DNA of 64,000 nt from Paenibacillus sp. BSR1-1 (GCF_030403775.1 NZ_JAQMWQ010000014.1:62001-126000); one strand, 5' to 3'. Counted from the first letter of the stretch, positions 9,203-19,177 are shown. Translations and numbers: made by a program. Notes: generated by a model not told the origin, from the letters alone.

Positions 9203-10270
9203 ATGAACGAACAAACCTTAAAGCTTTTTCAAACGCTAACAGAGCTCCCTGGAGCCCCTGGGAATGAACATTTAGTTAGAAACTTCATGAGGGAACAATT
9301 ATCAAAGTATGCGGATGAAATCGTTCAAGATAAATTAGGCAGCATTTTTGGTGTAAAAAAAGGTTCCGGACCTACCGTTATGGTAGCAGGACATATGGAT
9401 GAAGTAGGGTTCATGGTTACTGCCATTACAGATAATGGAATGCTTCGTTTTCAGCCGCTAGGCGGATGGTGGAGTCAGGTTATATTAGCGCAGCGTGTTC
9501 AAATCATGACTAAGAATGGTCCTATTATCGGAGTAGTGGGTTCTATCCCTCCCCATCTTTTGGACGAAACGAAACGAAACAAGCCTATGGAAATTAAAAA
9601 TATGCTGATCGACATCGGAGCAGATAATCGTGAAGATGCCGAAAGGATTGGAATTAAGCCAGGTCAGGTAATCCTGCCGATTTGTCCGTTTACGCCGATG
9701 GCAAATGAAAAGAAGATATTAGCAAAAGCTTGGGACAATCGCTATGGCTGTGGCCTCGCGATTGAATTGCTACAAGAACTAAAGGATGAGAAATTGCCAA
9801 ACACCCTTTATTCAGGTGCAACTGTTCAGGAGGAAGTAGGCCTGCGTGGAGCACAAACGGCTGCCAATATGATTAATCCTGACATTTTTTTCGCGCTTGA
9901 TGCGAGTCCTGCTAATGATATGACCGGAAACAAATTAGAGTTTGGTCATTTAGGAAAAGGGGCATTGCTCCGTATCCTGGATAAATCGATGGTTACACAT
10001 CGTGGAATGAGGGAATTTGTTCTGGATATGGCTGAAACGCACAATATTCCTTATCAATATTTTGTTTCACAAGGCGGAACAGATGCCGGCCGGGTACATC
10101 AATCCAATCAAGGTGTTCCTAGTGCAGTTATTGGCATTTGTTCACGCTATATTCATACTCACGCCTCCATCGTTCACGTCGATGATTATGCTGCTGCAAA
10201 AGAATTGTTAATAAAATTAGTGAAGTCTTGTGATCAAACGACAGTTGATACGATTAAAGCAAACAGTTAA
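9203..10270 (+). CDS. ytoP: M42-family aminopeptidase/endoglucanase-like (YtoP)
   Basis: 355-aa cocatalytic metallopeptidase of the M42 (FrvX/TET) family, a cytoplasmic peptide-trimming aminopeptidase. [11 protein letters not shown] (His64, Asp66), AWDNRYGCG (bridging Asp), [10 protein letters not shown] (catalytic Glu pair) and [10 protein letters not shown] supply the metal and catalytic residues, and the last ligand is in THASIVH. Ribosome site AAAGGAG. Family relatives were once called glucanases; the peptidase role is favoured. Confidence 0.93.
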   Translation: MNEQTLKLFQTLTELPGAPGNEHLVRNFMREQLSKYADEIVQDKLGSIFGVKKGSGPTVMVAGHMDEVGFMVTAITDNGMLRFQPLGGWWSQVILAQRVQIMTKNGPIIGVVGSIPPHLLDETKRNKPMEIKNMLIDIGADNREDAERIGIKPGQVILPICPFTPMANEKKILAKAWDNRYGCGLAIELLQELKDEKLPNTLYSGATVQEEVGLRGAQTAANMINPDIFFALDASPANDMTGNKLEFGHLGKGALLRILDKSMVTHRGMREFVLDMAETHNIPYQYFVSQGGTDAGRVHQSNQGVPSAVIGICSRYIHTHASIVHVDDYAAAKELLIKLVKSCDQTTVDTIKANS

Positions 10271-10324
10271 TTTTAGGGGGGCATTCTACATGCCTCCTTT
10301 TCATATGCAAAAGGAGATGCTTAC

Positions 10325-10846
10325 ATGAAAATCATAATTGGATCAAAGAACCAGGCAAAAATTACAGCCGTAAAAAATTGCTTCCCTAATCAAGAGGCAG
10401 AGTTTATTGCTATGGATATTCCTTCAGGAGTAAATGCTCAGCCTTTTTCAGATGAAGAAACAATTCTTGGTGCGGTGAACCGGGCAGTAGAAGCGTTAAA
10501 TCAAGGCAATGGCGATATTGGGATTGGTCTTGAAGGAGGCGTACAGGAAACCAGCCAGGGCTTAATGATTTGTAACTGGGGAGCGCTGGCATCAAAAGAT
10601 ATGGCACCGATTATTGCCGGTGGTGCCAGGGTTTTATTGCCTGAAGAAATAGCAGTAAGACTTCGCGCCGGAGACGAGCTCGGACCAGTCATGGATGATT
10701 ACGCAAATATGAAAAATGTCAGAAAACACGAAGGGGCAATTGGAATTTTCACAAATGGACTCGTTAATCGAGTGGAAATGTTTACCCATGTCATGAAACT
10801 CCTTATTGGACAATATACCTATCAAAAAACACATTTAGAAGATTAA
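10325..10846 (+). CDS. DUF84-family inosine/xanthosine triphosphatase-like NTPase
   Basis: 173-aa member of the DUF84/YjjX family, which removes non-canonical purine triphosphates (ITP, XTP). IIIGSKNQAKITAVK is the N-terminal nucleotide loop and GIGLEGGVQE the conserved acidic/glycine segment. ATG preceded by AAAGGAG. It follows ytoP by 55 bp and is probably cotranscribed. Enzyme activity is inferred from the E. coli YjjX family. Confidence 0.8.
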   Translation: MKIIIGSKNQAKITAVKNCFPNQEAEFIAMDIPSGVNAQPFSDEETILGAVNRAVEALNQGNGDIGIGLEGGVQETSQGLMICNWGALASKDMAPIIAGGARVLLPEEIAVRLRAGDELGPVMDDYANMKNVRKHEGAIGIFTNGLVNRVEMFTHVMKLLIGQYTYQKTHLED

Positions 10847-11071
10847 TTCCTCTTTCAGTCGGAATAGGCGGTACAAAAATTATGGCTCAGACGGAAACCA
10901 GTGACGTGGCTGAAAATGGAAAAGCGATGATGCAAATTGTTAATTCAGTTTAGAGTGGTAAATAATAGGCAAGTCATGGGACATTTTCAAAAATGCAAAT
11001 CCATGGACTAATCGGCAGAATGGCTGATATGATTTAAGAAGATCAAGATAATTCCAACGGAGGCGTTGAAT
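10847..11071. other. Gap before ytpP with possible decayed coding sequence
   Basis: No intact gene. A 30-codon stretch from about 10857 to the TAG at 10953 reads VGIGGTKIMAQTETS and onward in gene-like codon usage, and the same frame continues with two further open stretches between stops. This could be a decayed gene or chance; I could not match it to a family. Confidence 0.25.
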
Positions 11072-11389
11072 TTGAAACATTTAGAATCAATCGAGGAATT
11101 TGAACAGCTAAGAGATAATGGGAAAACGATTTTTATGTTTTCGGCAGTGTGGTGTGGAGATTGCCGTTTTATTGAACCAGCACTGCCTGAAATTGAAGCG
11201 GAATTTACGGAATATACCTTTATCCATATAGACCGCGATCAATTTATCGATTTATGCCAGCAAGTAGATGTGTTCGGGATTCCAAGCTTTATTGCCTATG
11301 AAAACGGGAAAGAGCTTGGCCGTTTTGTAAGTAAGGATCGCAAAACACAAGAAGAAATTGAAGGATTTATCAAGGGGTTGAAATCATAA
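11072..11389 (+). CDS. ytpP: Thioredoxin-like protein (YtpP)
   Basis: 105-aa single thioredoxin-fold domain. The active site is WCGDC (Cys28, Cys31), which differs from the classical WCGPC, and a cis-proline follows at FGIPSF. Probably a cytoplasmic disulfide reductase with a specialised partner. TTG at 11072 is favoured because CGGAGG lies 8 nt upstream; the in-frame TTG at 11066 is too close to it. First gene of ytpP-ytpQ; the ytpR gene that follows ytpQ in B. subtilis is absent here. Confidence 0.88.
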   Translation: MKHLESIEEFEQLRDNGKTIFMFSAVWCGDCRFIEPALPEIEAEFTEYTFIHIDRDQFIDLCQQVDVFGIPSFIAYENGKELGRFVSKDRKTQEEIEGFIKGLKS

Positions 11390-11399
11390 TACCAACTAG

Positions 11400-11430
11400 C
11401 TCCCTCTCCTTTTGAGATGGGGGTTTTTTA
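11400..11430 (+). terminator. Weak terminator between ytpP and ytpQ
   Basis: Imperfect stem CTCCCTCTC / GAGATGGGGG followed by six T residues. Confidence 0.5.
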
Positions 11431-11468
11431 ATGTACAATAAGGGAAATACCCTTTTAAGGAGGGAAAC

Positions 11469-12266
11469 ATGTTGAAGATGGATAGTAAAAAGATGCGTAA
11501 AGAACTTGAAGCAAGGTTGGCTGCCAAGGATCGTCTTATCACTTATGACCGCGAGAAAGATCAGCTTCGAATCGAAAGTGAGGTAGTCAAGAAAGGGATT
11601 ACCATTTCCTTGCCTGGAATTGTGGCTAAATGGAATACAGAAAAAGAGAAGGCTATCGATGAAGTTGTTTATTATATCGAAGAAGGCCTGCGTGCTATGG
11701 AGGACACCGTCCAATTAACGGATCACGAAAAAAGAATTTTCCCTGTCATTCGCTCCTCATCTTTTCCGAAGGAAGCAGAGGACGGTGTTCCGTTTTTAAT
11801 CGATGAACATACAGCTGAAACAAAAATTTATTATGCCTATGATATGGGTAAAACCTACCGGTTAATTGATGCTCGTGTGATGGAAAAAGAGGGATGGGTC
11901 CATTCCCGAATAAAGGAGATTGCCCTATTTAATGTAAGATCACTGTCAACAGCGCTAAAAGAAGATCAGGTTGCCGGAAATACCTTTTATTTTCTTAACA
12001 CGAATGATGGGTATGATGCCAGCAGGATATTAAATAAAGGTTTCTTAATGGATATTGAGAAACAAATTACCGGGACGATGGTGATTGCCGTGCCGCATCA
12101 AGATGTATTAATTATCGGCGATATCCGTAATGACCGGGGATACGATGTATTAGCGCAAATGGCTATGAGCTTTTTTGCTAATGGCCGGGTCCCGATTACA
12201 GCGTTATCCTTTTTATATGAAAATGGGGAATTAGAGCCTATTTTTATTTTAGGAAAAAATAAATAA
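11469..12266 (+). CDS. ytpQ: DUF1444 protein YtpQ
   Basis: 265-aa conserved cytoplasmic protein of unknown function, recognised by length, neighbourhood and the segment [13 protein letters not shown]. It has no membrane segment or known catalytic motif. A strong ribosome site (AAGGAGGG) precedes a cluster of possible starts (ATG 11469, TTG 11472, ATG 11478); 11469 is reported. Confidence 0.8.
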   Translation: MLKMDSKKMRKELEARLAAKDRLITYDREKDQLRIESEVVKKGITISLPGIVAKWNTEKEKAIDEVVYYIEEGLRAMEDTVQLTDHEKRIFPVIRSSSFPKEAEDGVPFLIDEHTAETKIYYAYDMGKTYRLIDARVMEKEGWVHSRIKEIALFNVRSLSTALKEDQVAGNTFYFLNTNDGYDASRILNKGFLMDIEKQITGTMVIAVPHQDVLIIGDIRNDRGYDVLAQMAMSFFANGRVPITALSFLYENGELEPIFILGKNK

Positions 12267-12277
12267 AATAGAATTCA

Positions 12278-12307
12278 AAGAGATCACATTCTAGGTGGTC
12301 TTTTTTC
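12278..12307 (+). terminator. Terminator after ytpQ
   Basis: Stem AAAGAGATCAC / GTGGTCTTTTTT. Confidence 0.75.
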
Positions 12308-12408
12308 ATTCATTCGAAGATATTTCGGCTGATTCTGTGAAATTTTGTCGAAAAAATATCAATAACTGATAAAATAGAATGATAGATGAAAGAGAAAGAG
12401 TGATAGTT

Positions 12409-14736
12409 TTGAGTTGGATCCAAGACTTTTTTCAAAGGTTTAAAAAAGATGAGGAAGAGGAATTTAACCATTTAACGATACAAAATAAAAATACAAATGG
12501 CCATCCAATTCTGAACAATGATGATAACATTAAGGATTTAGAGATTAGAATATCTTACCAATATCCCAAAGGTGAGTTTAAGACATCTTACAGTTCAATC
12601 AGCAAAAGACGGACAATTGAAGAAACCCCTGTAATCAAAAGAAGAGCAGCAGTAATTCCCGAAAAAAGGGTTAGGAAAGAAAAAACGGAAAGACAAACAG
12701 TACAAAAGGAAATGCCAAAAGAAAACAATAAAGTACTAATACCAAAGAAAGAACAGCCGGAAAGAATACGCGGTCCCTTTCATCCAACAGAAATCCCTTC
12801 ACCTGTTTTTGGATTTAATAGACCTAAAAAAATTGATTCAATCATCGAGCATGAATTAAGCCATTTTTTAGAAGAAGAATTTGAAAGCAATCTAGATTCA
12901 ATTGCAGCAACTGCGGAAACAGTCTATGAAACAGAAGAGATTGTTTCGGTTAAGGACCATAATAATATGCAAATAGGTGTTAAGGAAGAAGAGATGGCCG
13001 CAGTTGTTTCTTTACCAGTTGAGCCTGAGCAAAGTGAAAATTTAAATAATACTAATGATGTTGCAGAAGAGATTGTTGTTGAGAAACCAATTGAGCAGCT
13101 GGAAACATCAAGACCTATGCGGTCAAAATTACCTTTTAATGTAATGATGCTCAAACAAGATAAAGAAAAATGGGAAGCAAGAAAAAGTACTAGAAGGGAA
13201 GAACGAGAGCAAAGGCCGATAATAGAATCAAGCAAGATTGAAAGTGTTCAAGCAAGTACTCCTGAACCTGAAAAGAAGGATGAAAGCTGCCAACCCCCAG
13301 CGTCTCAAGACGGATATAGGTTTCCAGATTCCGGCTTATTAAACCCGCCTATTTTGGAAGAAAAGGATAATGACTGGATTTTATATCTACAGGACCTATT
13401 AAATCAAACCTTACAAAACTTTAATGTAGGGGCAAGTGTCGTCAATGTTACTCAGGGGCCTTCTGTCACTCGTTTTGAAGTCCAGCCGGAGCCTGGAGTA
13501 AAGGTAAATAAAATAACCAATTTAAGCGATGATATAAAGCTTAGTCTTGCAGCCAGGGATATTCGAATCGAAGCGCCTATCCCTGGAAAACATACGATTG
13601 GTATTGAAGTGCCAAATCAAAAATCAAGACCCGTTATGATAAACGAAATTATCGGGAACCGTGTTTTTCAAGAATCAGCATCACCACTAACGGCAGTACT
13701 TGGACTTGATATTGGCGGCAACCCGATTGTAACCGACCTAAAAAAAATGCCCCATGGCCTAATTGCGGGAGCAACAGGCTCTGGAAAAAGTGTTTGTATT
13801 AACACAATTTTGGTAAGTCTGTTATTTAAAGCTAGTCCTGATGATTTAAAGCTTTTGCTCATTGACCCGAAAATGGTCGAGCTTGCACCATACAATCGGA
13901 TTCCACACCTGGTGAGCCCTGTTATTACGGATGTAAAGGCAGCAACAGCCGCTTTAAAATGGGCTGTAGAAGAAATGGAGAGACGCTATGAATTGTTTGC
14001 TCACACGGGTGTTCGAGACATAAGCCGATTTAATGAACTTGCGATGCAACATAAAAGATATTCTGATAAGCTACCGTTTATCGTGATTATTATTGATGAG
14101 CTGGCTGATTTAATGATGATGTCTCCTGCGGATGTCGAAGAAGCCATCTGCCGGATTGCCCAAAAGGCAAGGGCTTGCGGTATTCACCTTATCGTTGCAA
14201 CGCAAAGGCCTTCAGTGGATGTTATTACCGGATTAATTAAGGCAAATATTCCAACAAGAATTGCTTTTTCAGTTTCCTCACAGGTCGATTCCCGTACCAT
14301 TATCGACATAAGCGGGGCGGAAAAACTGCTTGGCCGCGGTGATATGTTATTTTTGGAAAATGGCTCTTCAAAGCCAGTCCGCCTGCAGGGTACATTTGTA
14401 TCTGATGAAGAAATTGATATTATTGTGGCTCATGTCAGGGAGCAGCGGGAGCCTGATTATTTATTCGAGCAGGAGGAGCTTCTTAAAAAAGCACAGGTCA
14501 CAGAAGAGGAGGATGAGCTGTTTTTTGAAGCCTGTGAATTCATTGTCGATCAAGGCGGTGCATCCACTTCGAGCCTGCAGCGGCGCTTTAAGATCGGCTA
14601 TAACCGCGCGGCAAGATTGATGGATATGCTGGAGCAGAATGGATATATAACAAGTGCCAATGGAAGCAAGGCGCGAGATGTACTGATTACTGAGGCCGAC
14701 TTAGAGTCAATACAAGATTCTAGTAATATTGGTTAA
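12409..14736 (+). CDS. sftA: Soluble FtsK/SpoIIIE-type DNA translocase SftA
   Basis: 775-aa septum-associated DNA pump that clears chromosome ends from the closing septum. The N-terminal 320 residues are low-complexity, charged and without membrane helices, which separates SftA from SpoIIIE. The motor has Walker A GATGSGKS (454-461), LLLIDPKMVEL, and Walker B FIVIIIDELADLMM. A winged-helix gamma domain near 705-770 (GGASTSSLQRRFKIGYNRAA) reads polar DNA motifs. It is shorter than the roughly 950-aa B. subtilis protein, mostly in the linker. TTG start chosen with AAAGAGTGA upstream; ATG 12379 is an alternative. Confidence 0.92.
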   Translation: MSWIQDFFQRFKKDEEEEFNHLTIQNKNTNGHPILNNDDNIKDLEIRISYQYPKGEFKTSYSSISKRRTIEETPVIKRRAAVIPEKRVRKEKTERQTVQKEMPKENNKVLIPKKEQPERIRGPFHPTEIPSPVFGFNRPKKIDSIIEHELSHFLEEEFESNLDSIAATAETVYETEEIVSVKDHNNMQIGVKEEEMAAVVSLPVEPEQSENLNNTNDVAEEIVVEKPIEQLETSRPMRSKLPFNVMMLKQDKEKWEARKSTRREEREQRPIIESSKIESVQASTPEPEKKDESCQPPASQDGYRFPDSGLLNPPILEEKDNDWILYLQDLLNQTLQNFNVGASVVNVTQGPSVTRFEVQPEPGVKVNKITNLSDDIKLSLAARDIRIEAPIPGKHTIGIEVPNQKSRPVMINEIIGNRVFQESASPLTAVLGLDIGGNPIVTDLKKMPHGLIAGATGSGKSVCINTILVSLLFKASPDDLKLLLIDPKMVELAPYNRIPHLVSPVITDVKAATAALKWAVEEMERRYELFAHTGVRDISRFNELAMQHKRYSDKLPFIVIIIDELADLMMMSPADVEEAICRIAQKARACGIHLIVATQRPSVDVITGLIKANIPTRIAFSVSSQVDSRTIIDISGAEKLLGRGDMLFLENGSSKPVRLQGTFVSDEEIDIIVAHVREQREPDYLFEQEELLKKAQVTEEEDELFFEACEFIVDQGGASTSSLQRRFKIGYNRAARLMDMLEQNGYITSANGSKARDVLITEADLESIQDSSNIG

Positions 14737-14836
14737 TCTATAGTATTCTTTATTAACGTGAACAAATAATATATATTGCAAATATAAACGGAATCAAAGC
14801 TTCAATTCACAAATAGTTTTTATGAATAAACAATGC

Positions 14837-14842
14837 TATAAT
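14837..14842 (+). promoter_or_regulatory. Possible -10 element for murC
   Basis: TGCTATAAT is an extended -10 match 130 bp before murC. The -35 region is poor, so this is tentative. The rest of the 236-bp gap shows nothing I can name. Confidence 0.35.
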
Positions 14843-14972
14843 AATGAAATGAATTTATTTAGAAAGTATTTTGGACGTGATATGTACATATGCACATCCA
14901 CTTTAGTTGTTAGCAAATACAGACAGATGTCATATACTGTTTTACAGATAGACGTTGGTTGGAGGTTCTTCT

Positions 14973-16274
14973 ATGACTATTTACCATTTTGTAGGTATAA
15001 AGGGGTCTGGAATGAGTGCACTGGCACAAGTTCTTCATGATATGAAATTTCAGGTGCAGGGCTCCGATGTCGAAAAGCACTTTTTTACTCAGGTGGCACT
15101 TGAAAAATCAGGGATTAAGATCCTTCCCTTTCAAAAGGAAAATATCAAGCCAGGAATGACGATTATTGCCGGGAATGCTTTTCCCGATACCCATGAAGAA
15201 ATACAAAGGGCTATGGAGCTCGGACTTCCTATAGTACGTTACCATCGCTTTTTAGGCGATTTTATGCAAAATTTTACGAGTGTCGCCATTACTGGCGCAC
15301 ATGGGAAAACTTCAACAACAGGGCTGATGTCTCATGTTATCGCTGGTGCCAAGCCAACCTCCTTTTTAATTGGTGATGGGACAGGTAAAGGGGAGGAAGG
15401 GGCAGAATACTTTGTTTTTGAAGCTTGTGAATATAGAAGGCATTTCTTATCCTATTTCCCTGACTATGCCATCATGACCAATATTGACTTTGACCATCCT
15501 GATTATTTCGCCAATATTGATGATGTATTTTCTGCCTTTCAGGAAATGGCTGTCCAAGTAAAAAAAGGGATATTTGCTTTTGGTGATGACGAACAGCTGC
15601 AAAAAATCCAGGCAAAAGTTCCTGTTTTGTTCTACGGATTTGCGGATGAAAATGACTATCAGGCTAAAAATCTCGTGAAGACGACGAATGGGACTACCTT
15701 TGATGTCTTTATACGAAATACCTTTTATGATACCTTTTCCATTCCAACCTTTGGTGACCATAGTGTACTAAATGCATTAGCGGTCATTGGTTTATGCCAT
15801 TATGAAGAAATCAATGCTGAAACAGTCAAGGAAAGATTAATGACTTTCCAAGGTGTAAAAAGAAGATTTTCTGAAAAAAATATGGGTTCCCAAATCTTAA
15901 TTGATGATTATGCCCACCACCCGACTGAAATTAAAGCAACCATTGAGGCAGCTCAGCAAAAATATCCTGACCGCGAAATTGTAGCTGTATTCCAGCCCCA
16001 TACGTTCACACGGACGCAAGCATTCTTAGAGGATTTTGCGGAAAGCCTGCGAAGGGCTGACAAAGCCTTTTTGTGTGAAATTTTTGGATCTGCCCGTGAA
16101 AAGCATGGCAAGCTGTCCATCAAGGATTTACAGGAAAAAATTCCTGGGGCTGAATTGCTGTCTGAAGAAAACACGTCAGTGTTAAAAGACTTTAACAACA
16201 GCGTCATTATTTTTATGGGTGCCGGAGACATTCAAAAATTCCAGGAATCCTATGAAAAACAAGTTGTACAATAA
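14973..16274 (+). CDS. murC: UDP-N-acetylmuramate--L-alanine ligase
   Basis: 433-aa ATP-dependent ligase that adds the first L-alanine to UDP-MurNAc in cytosolic peptidoglycan synthesis. [14 protein letters not shown] (residues 5-18) binds [12 protein letters not shown] (108-116) is the ATP loop, and [10 protein letters not shown] is in the C-terminal domain. ATG at 14973 follows TTGGAGG at correct spacing; the in-frame codon 18 bases upstream has none. The order sftA-murC matches B. subtilis. Confidence 0.96.
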   Translation: MTIYHFVGIKGSGMSALAQVLHDMKFQVQGSDVEKHFFTQVALEKSGIKILPFQKENIKPGMTIIAGNAFPDTHEEIQRAMELGLPIVRYHRFLGDFMQNFTSVAITGAHGKTSTTGLMSHVIAGAKPTSFLIGDGTGKGEEGAEYFVFEACEYRRHFLSYFPDYAIMTNIDFDHPDYFANIDDVFSAFQEMAVQVKKGIFAFGDDEQLQKIQAKVPVLFYGFADENDYQAKNLVKTTNGTTFDVFIRNTFYDTFSIPTFGDHSVLNALAVIGLCHYEEINAETVKERLMTFQGVKRRFSEKNMGSQILIDDYAHHPTEIKATIEAAQQKYPDREIVAVFQPHTFTRTQAFLEDFAESLRRADKAFLCEIFGSAREKHGKLSIKDLQEKIPGAELLSEENTSVLKDFNNSVIIFMGAGDIQKFQESYEKQVVQ

Positions 16275-16275
16275 A

Positions 16276-16314
16276 GAAGAAAGGATGCCGTCACAAGCGG
16301 CATCCTTTCTTTTT
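16276..16314. terminator. Bidirectional terminator between murC and the M29 aminopeptidase
   Basis: Perfect 12-bp stem GAAAGGATGCCG / CGGCATCCTTTC with T tracts on both strands. Confidence 0.9.
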
Positions 16315-17428
16315 ACTTCAATTTATCAGGATTTAATAACTCTAACTCCGGAAGGACAAACAGTCCATCCTTGCGGATCAGAACATCATCAAAATACATT
16401 TCCCCGCCTCCATATTCAGGCCGCTGAATATTGACCATATCCCAATGAATATTGGAATGATTGTCATTGAAGGCATCATCATAGCATTGGCCAGGAGTAA
16501 AGTGGAAGCTGCCGGCTATTTTTTCATCAAACAAAATATCCTGCATTGGATTGAGGATAAATGGATTGACCCCAATAGCAAACTCCCCAATATAGCGAGC
16601 CCCTTCATCAGTGTCAAAGATTTTATTTATCCTTGTACTATCATTTGCTTCTGCTTCAACTATTTTTCCATCTTTAAAGGTTAGCTTCACATTTTCAAAT
16701 GTAAAGCCTTGGTATGGTGAAGGCGTATTATAAGTAATGACCCCGTTAACTGAATTCCGGACTGGAGCCGTGTACACTTCCCCATCTGGAATATTTAATC
16801 TTCCAGCACATTTAATGGCTGGAATATCCTTAATAGAGAAAGTCAGGTCTGTTCCAGGACCGGTTATGCGGACTTTGTCAGTACGGTTCATCAAGTCTAC
16901 CAGACTATCCATAGCTTTATCCATTTTTCCGTAATCCAGGTTACAAACATCAAAATAAAAGTCCTCAAATGCTTCGGTACTCATTTTTGCTAGTTGTGCC
17001 ATGTTTGAAGTCGGATAGCGGAGGACAACCCATTTTGTTTTCGGCACACGGATATCGCGGTGTACCTTTTTGCCAATGGTATTACCATGAATTTTCATTT
17101 TGTCATCAGGCACATCTGCCTGTTCATTGATGTTGCTGCCTGAACGCAGCCCTATGTATGCATCCATTTTACTCATAACATTTGCTTCAAATTCAGCCAT
17201 CATATTAAACTGTTCTTCCTTGGCACCTAATAATAAAGAACGATCAACTTGATGATCTTTGATTAAAACGAAAGGATAACCGCCAGCTTCATAGGCTTCT
17301 TTCACAAGGGCTGTGACAAGCTCCCGCTGCAGCCCAAAGTTTTCAATTAGCACTTTTTCTCCTTTTTGAAGCTGAACAGAATAATTAATTAAATTTTTAG
17401 CTAGTTTCTCAATACGAGGATCCCTCAT
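16313..17428 (-). CDS. ampS: M29-family metallo-aminopeptidase
   Basis: 371-aa aminopeptidase of the thermophilic (M29) family, a cytoplasmic enzyme that releases N-terminal residues. Recognised from the N-terminal MRDPRIEKLAKNLINYS, from RITGPGTDLTFSI, and from metal-ligand segments near GSFHFTPGQCYDDAF and NIHWDMVNIQR. AGGAGG precedes two adjacent ATGs (17431 and 17428); 17428 has the better spacing. It is inserted between murC and ytxG relative to B. subtilis, where I believe ampS lies elsewhere. Confidence 0.9.
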   Translation of the reverse strand: MRDPRIEKLAKNLINYSVQLQKGEKVLIENFGLQRELVTALVKEAYEAGGYPFVLIKDHQVDRSLLLGAKEEQFNMMAEFEANVMSKMDAYIGLRSGSNINEQADVPDDKMKIHGNTIGKKVHRDIRVPKTKWVVLRYPTSNMAQLAKMSTEAFEDFYFDVCNLDYGKMDKAMDSLVDLMNRTDKVRITGPGTDLTFSIKDIPAIKCAGRLNIPDGEVYTAPVRNSVNGVITYNTPSPYQGFTFENVKLTFKDGKIVEAEANDSTRINKIFDTDEGARYIGEFAIGVNPFILNPMQDILFDEKIAGSFHFTPGQCYDDAFNDNHSNIHWDMVNIQRPEYGGGEMYFDDVLIRKDGLFVLPELELLNPDKLK

Positions 17429-17544
17429 CATAATGCCTCCTACACAAAAAATTACATACAAGTATTATTGTAACCGAGTGAGAGGAAAAGTTCATAGATA
17501 AAGTTCGTACTAATGATTTACGGATGAATTTTTTAAAACAATTG

Positions 17545-17572
17545 GCAGGAAATGAGGACAAAGATATTGAAG
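17545..17572 (+). promoter_or_regulatory. Candidate SigH promoter of ytxGHJ
   Basis: GCAGGAAAT fits the SigH -35 consensus RNAGGAWWW exactly; 12 bp later ATTGAAG fits RNNGAAT at six of seven positions. It lies 21 bp upstream of the SigB-like site, reproducing the dual SigB/SigH control known for this operon in B. subtilis. Confidence 0.6.
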
Positions 17573-17593
17573 TAGTATAAGATTATTAGCGAG

Positions 17594-17618
17594 GTTTATA
17601 TCCATCACTGATGGGTAA
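17594..17618 (+). promoter_or_regulatory. Candidate SigB promoter of ytxGHJ
   Basis: GTTTAT, 13-bp spacer, GGGTAA: five of six and six of six against the SigB consensus GTTTAA-N12-15-GGGWAW. The ytxG start is 35 bp downstream. Known SigB control of the homologous operon supports the call. Confidence 0.75.
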
Positions 17619-17652
17619 TACATAATGATAGAGTTAAGGCGGAGGTATCACA

Positions 17653-18114
17653 ATGCAAATTATTTTATACTTAAGCGTAGCCTTGATCGCGATTGCGTTT
17701 CTTGTGCTCGTCATCTACTTATCGAAAACGCTTAAATCCCTTCAAGAGACACTGGCAGGCGTTTCCGGCACGTTAAAGGGCTTAGAAAAACAGCTTGATG
17801 GCGTTATGGGTGAAACTCATCTGCTTCTACAAAAAACGAATGCATTGGCGGAGGATATTCATCAAAAATCCAAAGAACTAAATAGTGTGGTTACAGCGGT
17901 AAAGGATGTTGGTACTACTATTAACGGATTTAATGGAACGCTTAAAAGCATCACAACCTCAGTGGACCAAACAGTGGAGGATAGCAAGGAAAAGGTTGCG
18001 CAGATCATTCAATGGAGCAATATTCTCCTCGAATTAAAGGATAAATGGCAGGCTAGAAAGCAAGCAAATAATGAAGTAAATTCTGAAGATAAACCGAGAA
18101 TCAGAGCCCATTAA
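17653..18114 (+). CDS. ytxG: General stress protein YtxG (DUF948)
   Basis: 153-aa protein with one N-terminal membrane helix (about residues 3-23) followed by a long heptad-rich region typical of DUF948, ending in a Lys/Arg-rich tail. No enzymatic motif. It heads the ytxG-ytxH-ytxJ stress operon; function is unknown. GGAGGT precedes the ATG. Confidence 0.85.
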   Translation: MQIILYLSVALIAIAFLVLVIYLSKTLKSLQETLAGVSGTLKGLEKQLDGVMGETHLLLQKTNALAEDIHQKSKELNSVVTAVKDVGTTINGFNGTLKSITTSVDQTVEDSKEKVAQIIQWSNILLELKDKWQARKQANNEVNSEDKPRIRAH

Positions 18115-18137
18115 ATAAATTCAGGGAGGTAATATAA

Positions 18138-18629
18138 ATGTCAAATAGAGATTATGAATCTCGAGAAACAAACCAAATCCGCAATGAAGGAACATCATCC
18201 GGCTTTTTATTAGGAGCGTTAATCGGAGGGGCAGTCGGAGCTGCAGCGGCACTGCTTTTGGCTCCAAAAACCGGGAAAGAACTGCGTATAACTTTAAGCA
18301 GTCAAGCAGGTTCCATTATGGAAAAAACTGCCGATTTACGGGAGAATGTAGTGAGTAAAAGCAATGATTTAGCATCAAAAACTTCTTCACTTTCTCAAGG
18401 TTTAATCCAGCAATCCTCTGGGCTGATAAACAAGGCGAAGAACAAACCGTCAACTAAAGCTGAAGCTGGTGAGGAATCAAGTCCTGCCTATATTTCAATA
18501 GGGAATCCAAAAGCAACTTTTCCGAAAAAAACAGTTGATGAGACAACATTAGACAGTGTTGAAATCAGGAAAAGAATAGCTGAAGCAGAAAAGGCATTGC
18601 AAGAAGAAGAAAGTAAGGTCAAGCTTTAA
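18138..18629 (+). CDS. ytxH: General stress protein YtxH
   Basis: 163-aa YtxH-family protein. Residues about 21-45 form the diagnostic glycine/alanine-rich membrane segment (GALIGGAVGAAAALLLAPKT) followed by GKELR and an amphipathic Ser/Lys-rich helix. Such proteins are membrane-associated stress proteins of unknown mechanism. 23 bp after ytxG, with GGGAGG before the ATG. Confidence 0.88.
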   Translation: MSNRDYESRETNQIRNEGTSSGFLLGALIGGAVGAAAALLLAPKTGKELRITLSSQAGSIMEKTADLRENVVSKSNDLASKTSSLSQGLIQQSSGLINKAKNKPSTKAEAGEESSPAYISIGNPKATFPKKTVDETTLDSVEIRKRIAEAEKALQEEESKVKL

Positions 18630-18650
18630 ATCTGTTTATTTGTTATAGGT

Positions 18651-18692
18651 ACGGTGAAGTGATAAAATTACTTCACCGTTTATTTATTTTAG
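18651..18692 (+). terminator. Hairpin between ytxH and ytxJ
   Basis: Stem ACGGTGAAGT / ACTTCACCGT with interrupted T tract; may only attenuate read-through into ytxJ. Confidence 0.6.
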
Positions 18693-18704
18693 GGAGGTTT
18701 TTTT

Positions 18705-19037
18705 ATGTTAGAAAAAATTGACACAGTCGAACAATTTGAGGATTTACTCCAAAAAGAAAGTAAATTTTATCTGTTAAAGCATAGTTTAACATGTCCAATC
18801 AGTCATGCTGCGTATAAGGAATATGAAAAATATGCAGATGAAAATCAGGAAATCCCAACGTATTTCTTAGCTGTTCAGGATTCACGCCCACTGTCAAATG
18901 ATATTGCCGAAAAATTTCAAATTAAACATGAATCCCCGCAAGCAATTCTGTTTTCAAATGGAGAAGCTAAGTGGAATGCTTCCCATTGGAAAATAACAAA
19001 CCGCTCTTTAGCAAATGCTATGAATGAAAATAAATAA
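18705..19037 (+). CDS. ytxJ: Bacillithiol-system redox protein YtxJ (BrxC type)
   Basis: 110-aa thioredoxin-fold monothiol protein. The single active-site cysteine is in LTCPISHAA (Cys30), the TCPIS motif of BrxC/YtxJ, which removes bacillithiol from S-bacillithiolated proteins or couples to bacillithiol. Strong GGGAGG ribosome site. Third gene of the stress operon. Confidence 0.88.
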   Translation: MLEKIDTVEQFEDLLQKESKFYLLKHSLTCPISHAAYKEYEKYADENQEIPTYFLAVQDSRPLSNDIAEKFQIKHESPQAILFSNGEAKWNASHWKITNRSLANAMNENK

Positions 19038-19148
19038 AAAATAATATGTAATTTAAGCACATTTTCATCACGGAAAACATAAATTGCTTAAATATATGAA
19101 ACAAACACTTTAACGCTTAAAAGCGTCTAACCATTAAAGAAAAAAGAG

Positions 19149-19177
19149 ATGACAAAAAAATCTTAATCCGCTATAAT
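19149..19177 (+). promoter_or_regulatory. SigA promoter of aroA
   Basis: ATGACA, 17-bp spacer, TATAAT; 113 bp before the aroA start. Upstream (about 19046-19095) there is an unexplained imperfect hairpin with ends TTTAAGCA and TGCTTAAA but no T tract. Confidence 0.75.

Noticed and set aside
19046..19095. Terminator after ytxJ
   Set aside because: An imperfect hairpin with ends TTTAAGCA and TGCTTAAA exists but has no T tract on either side.
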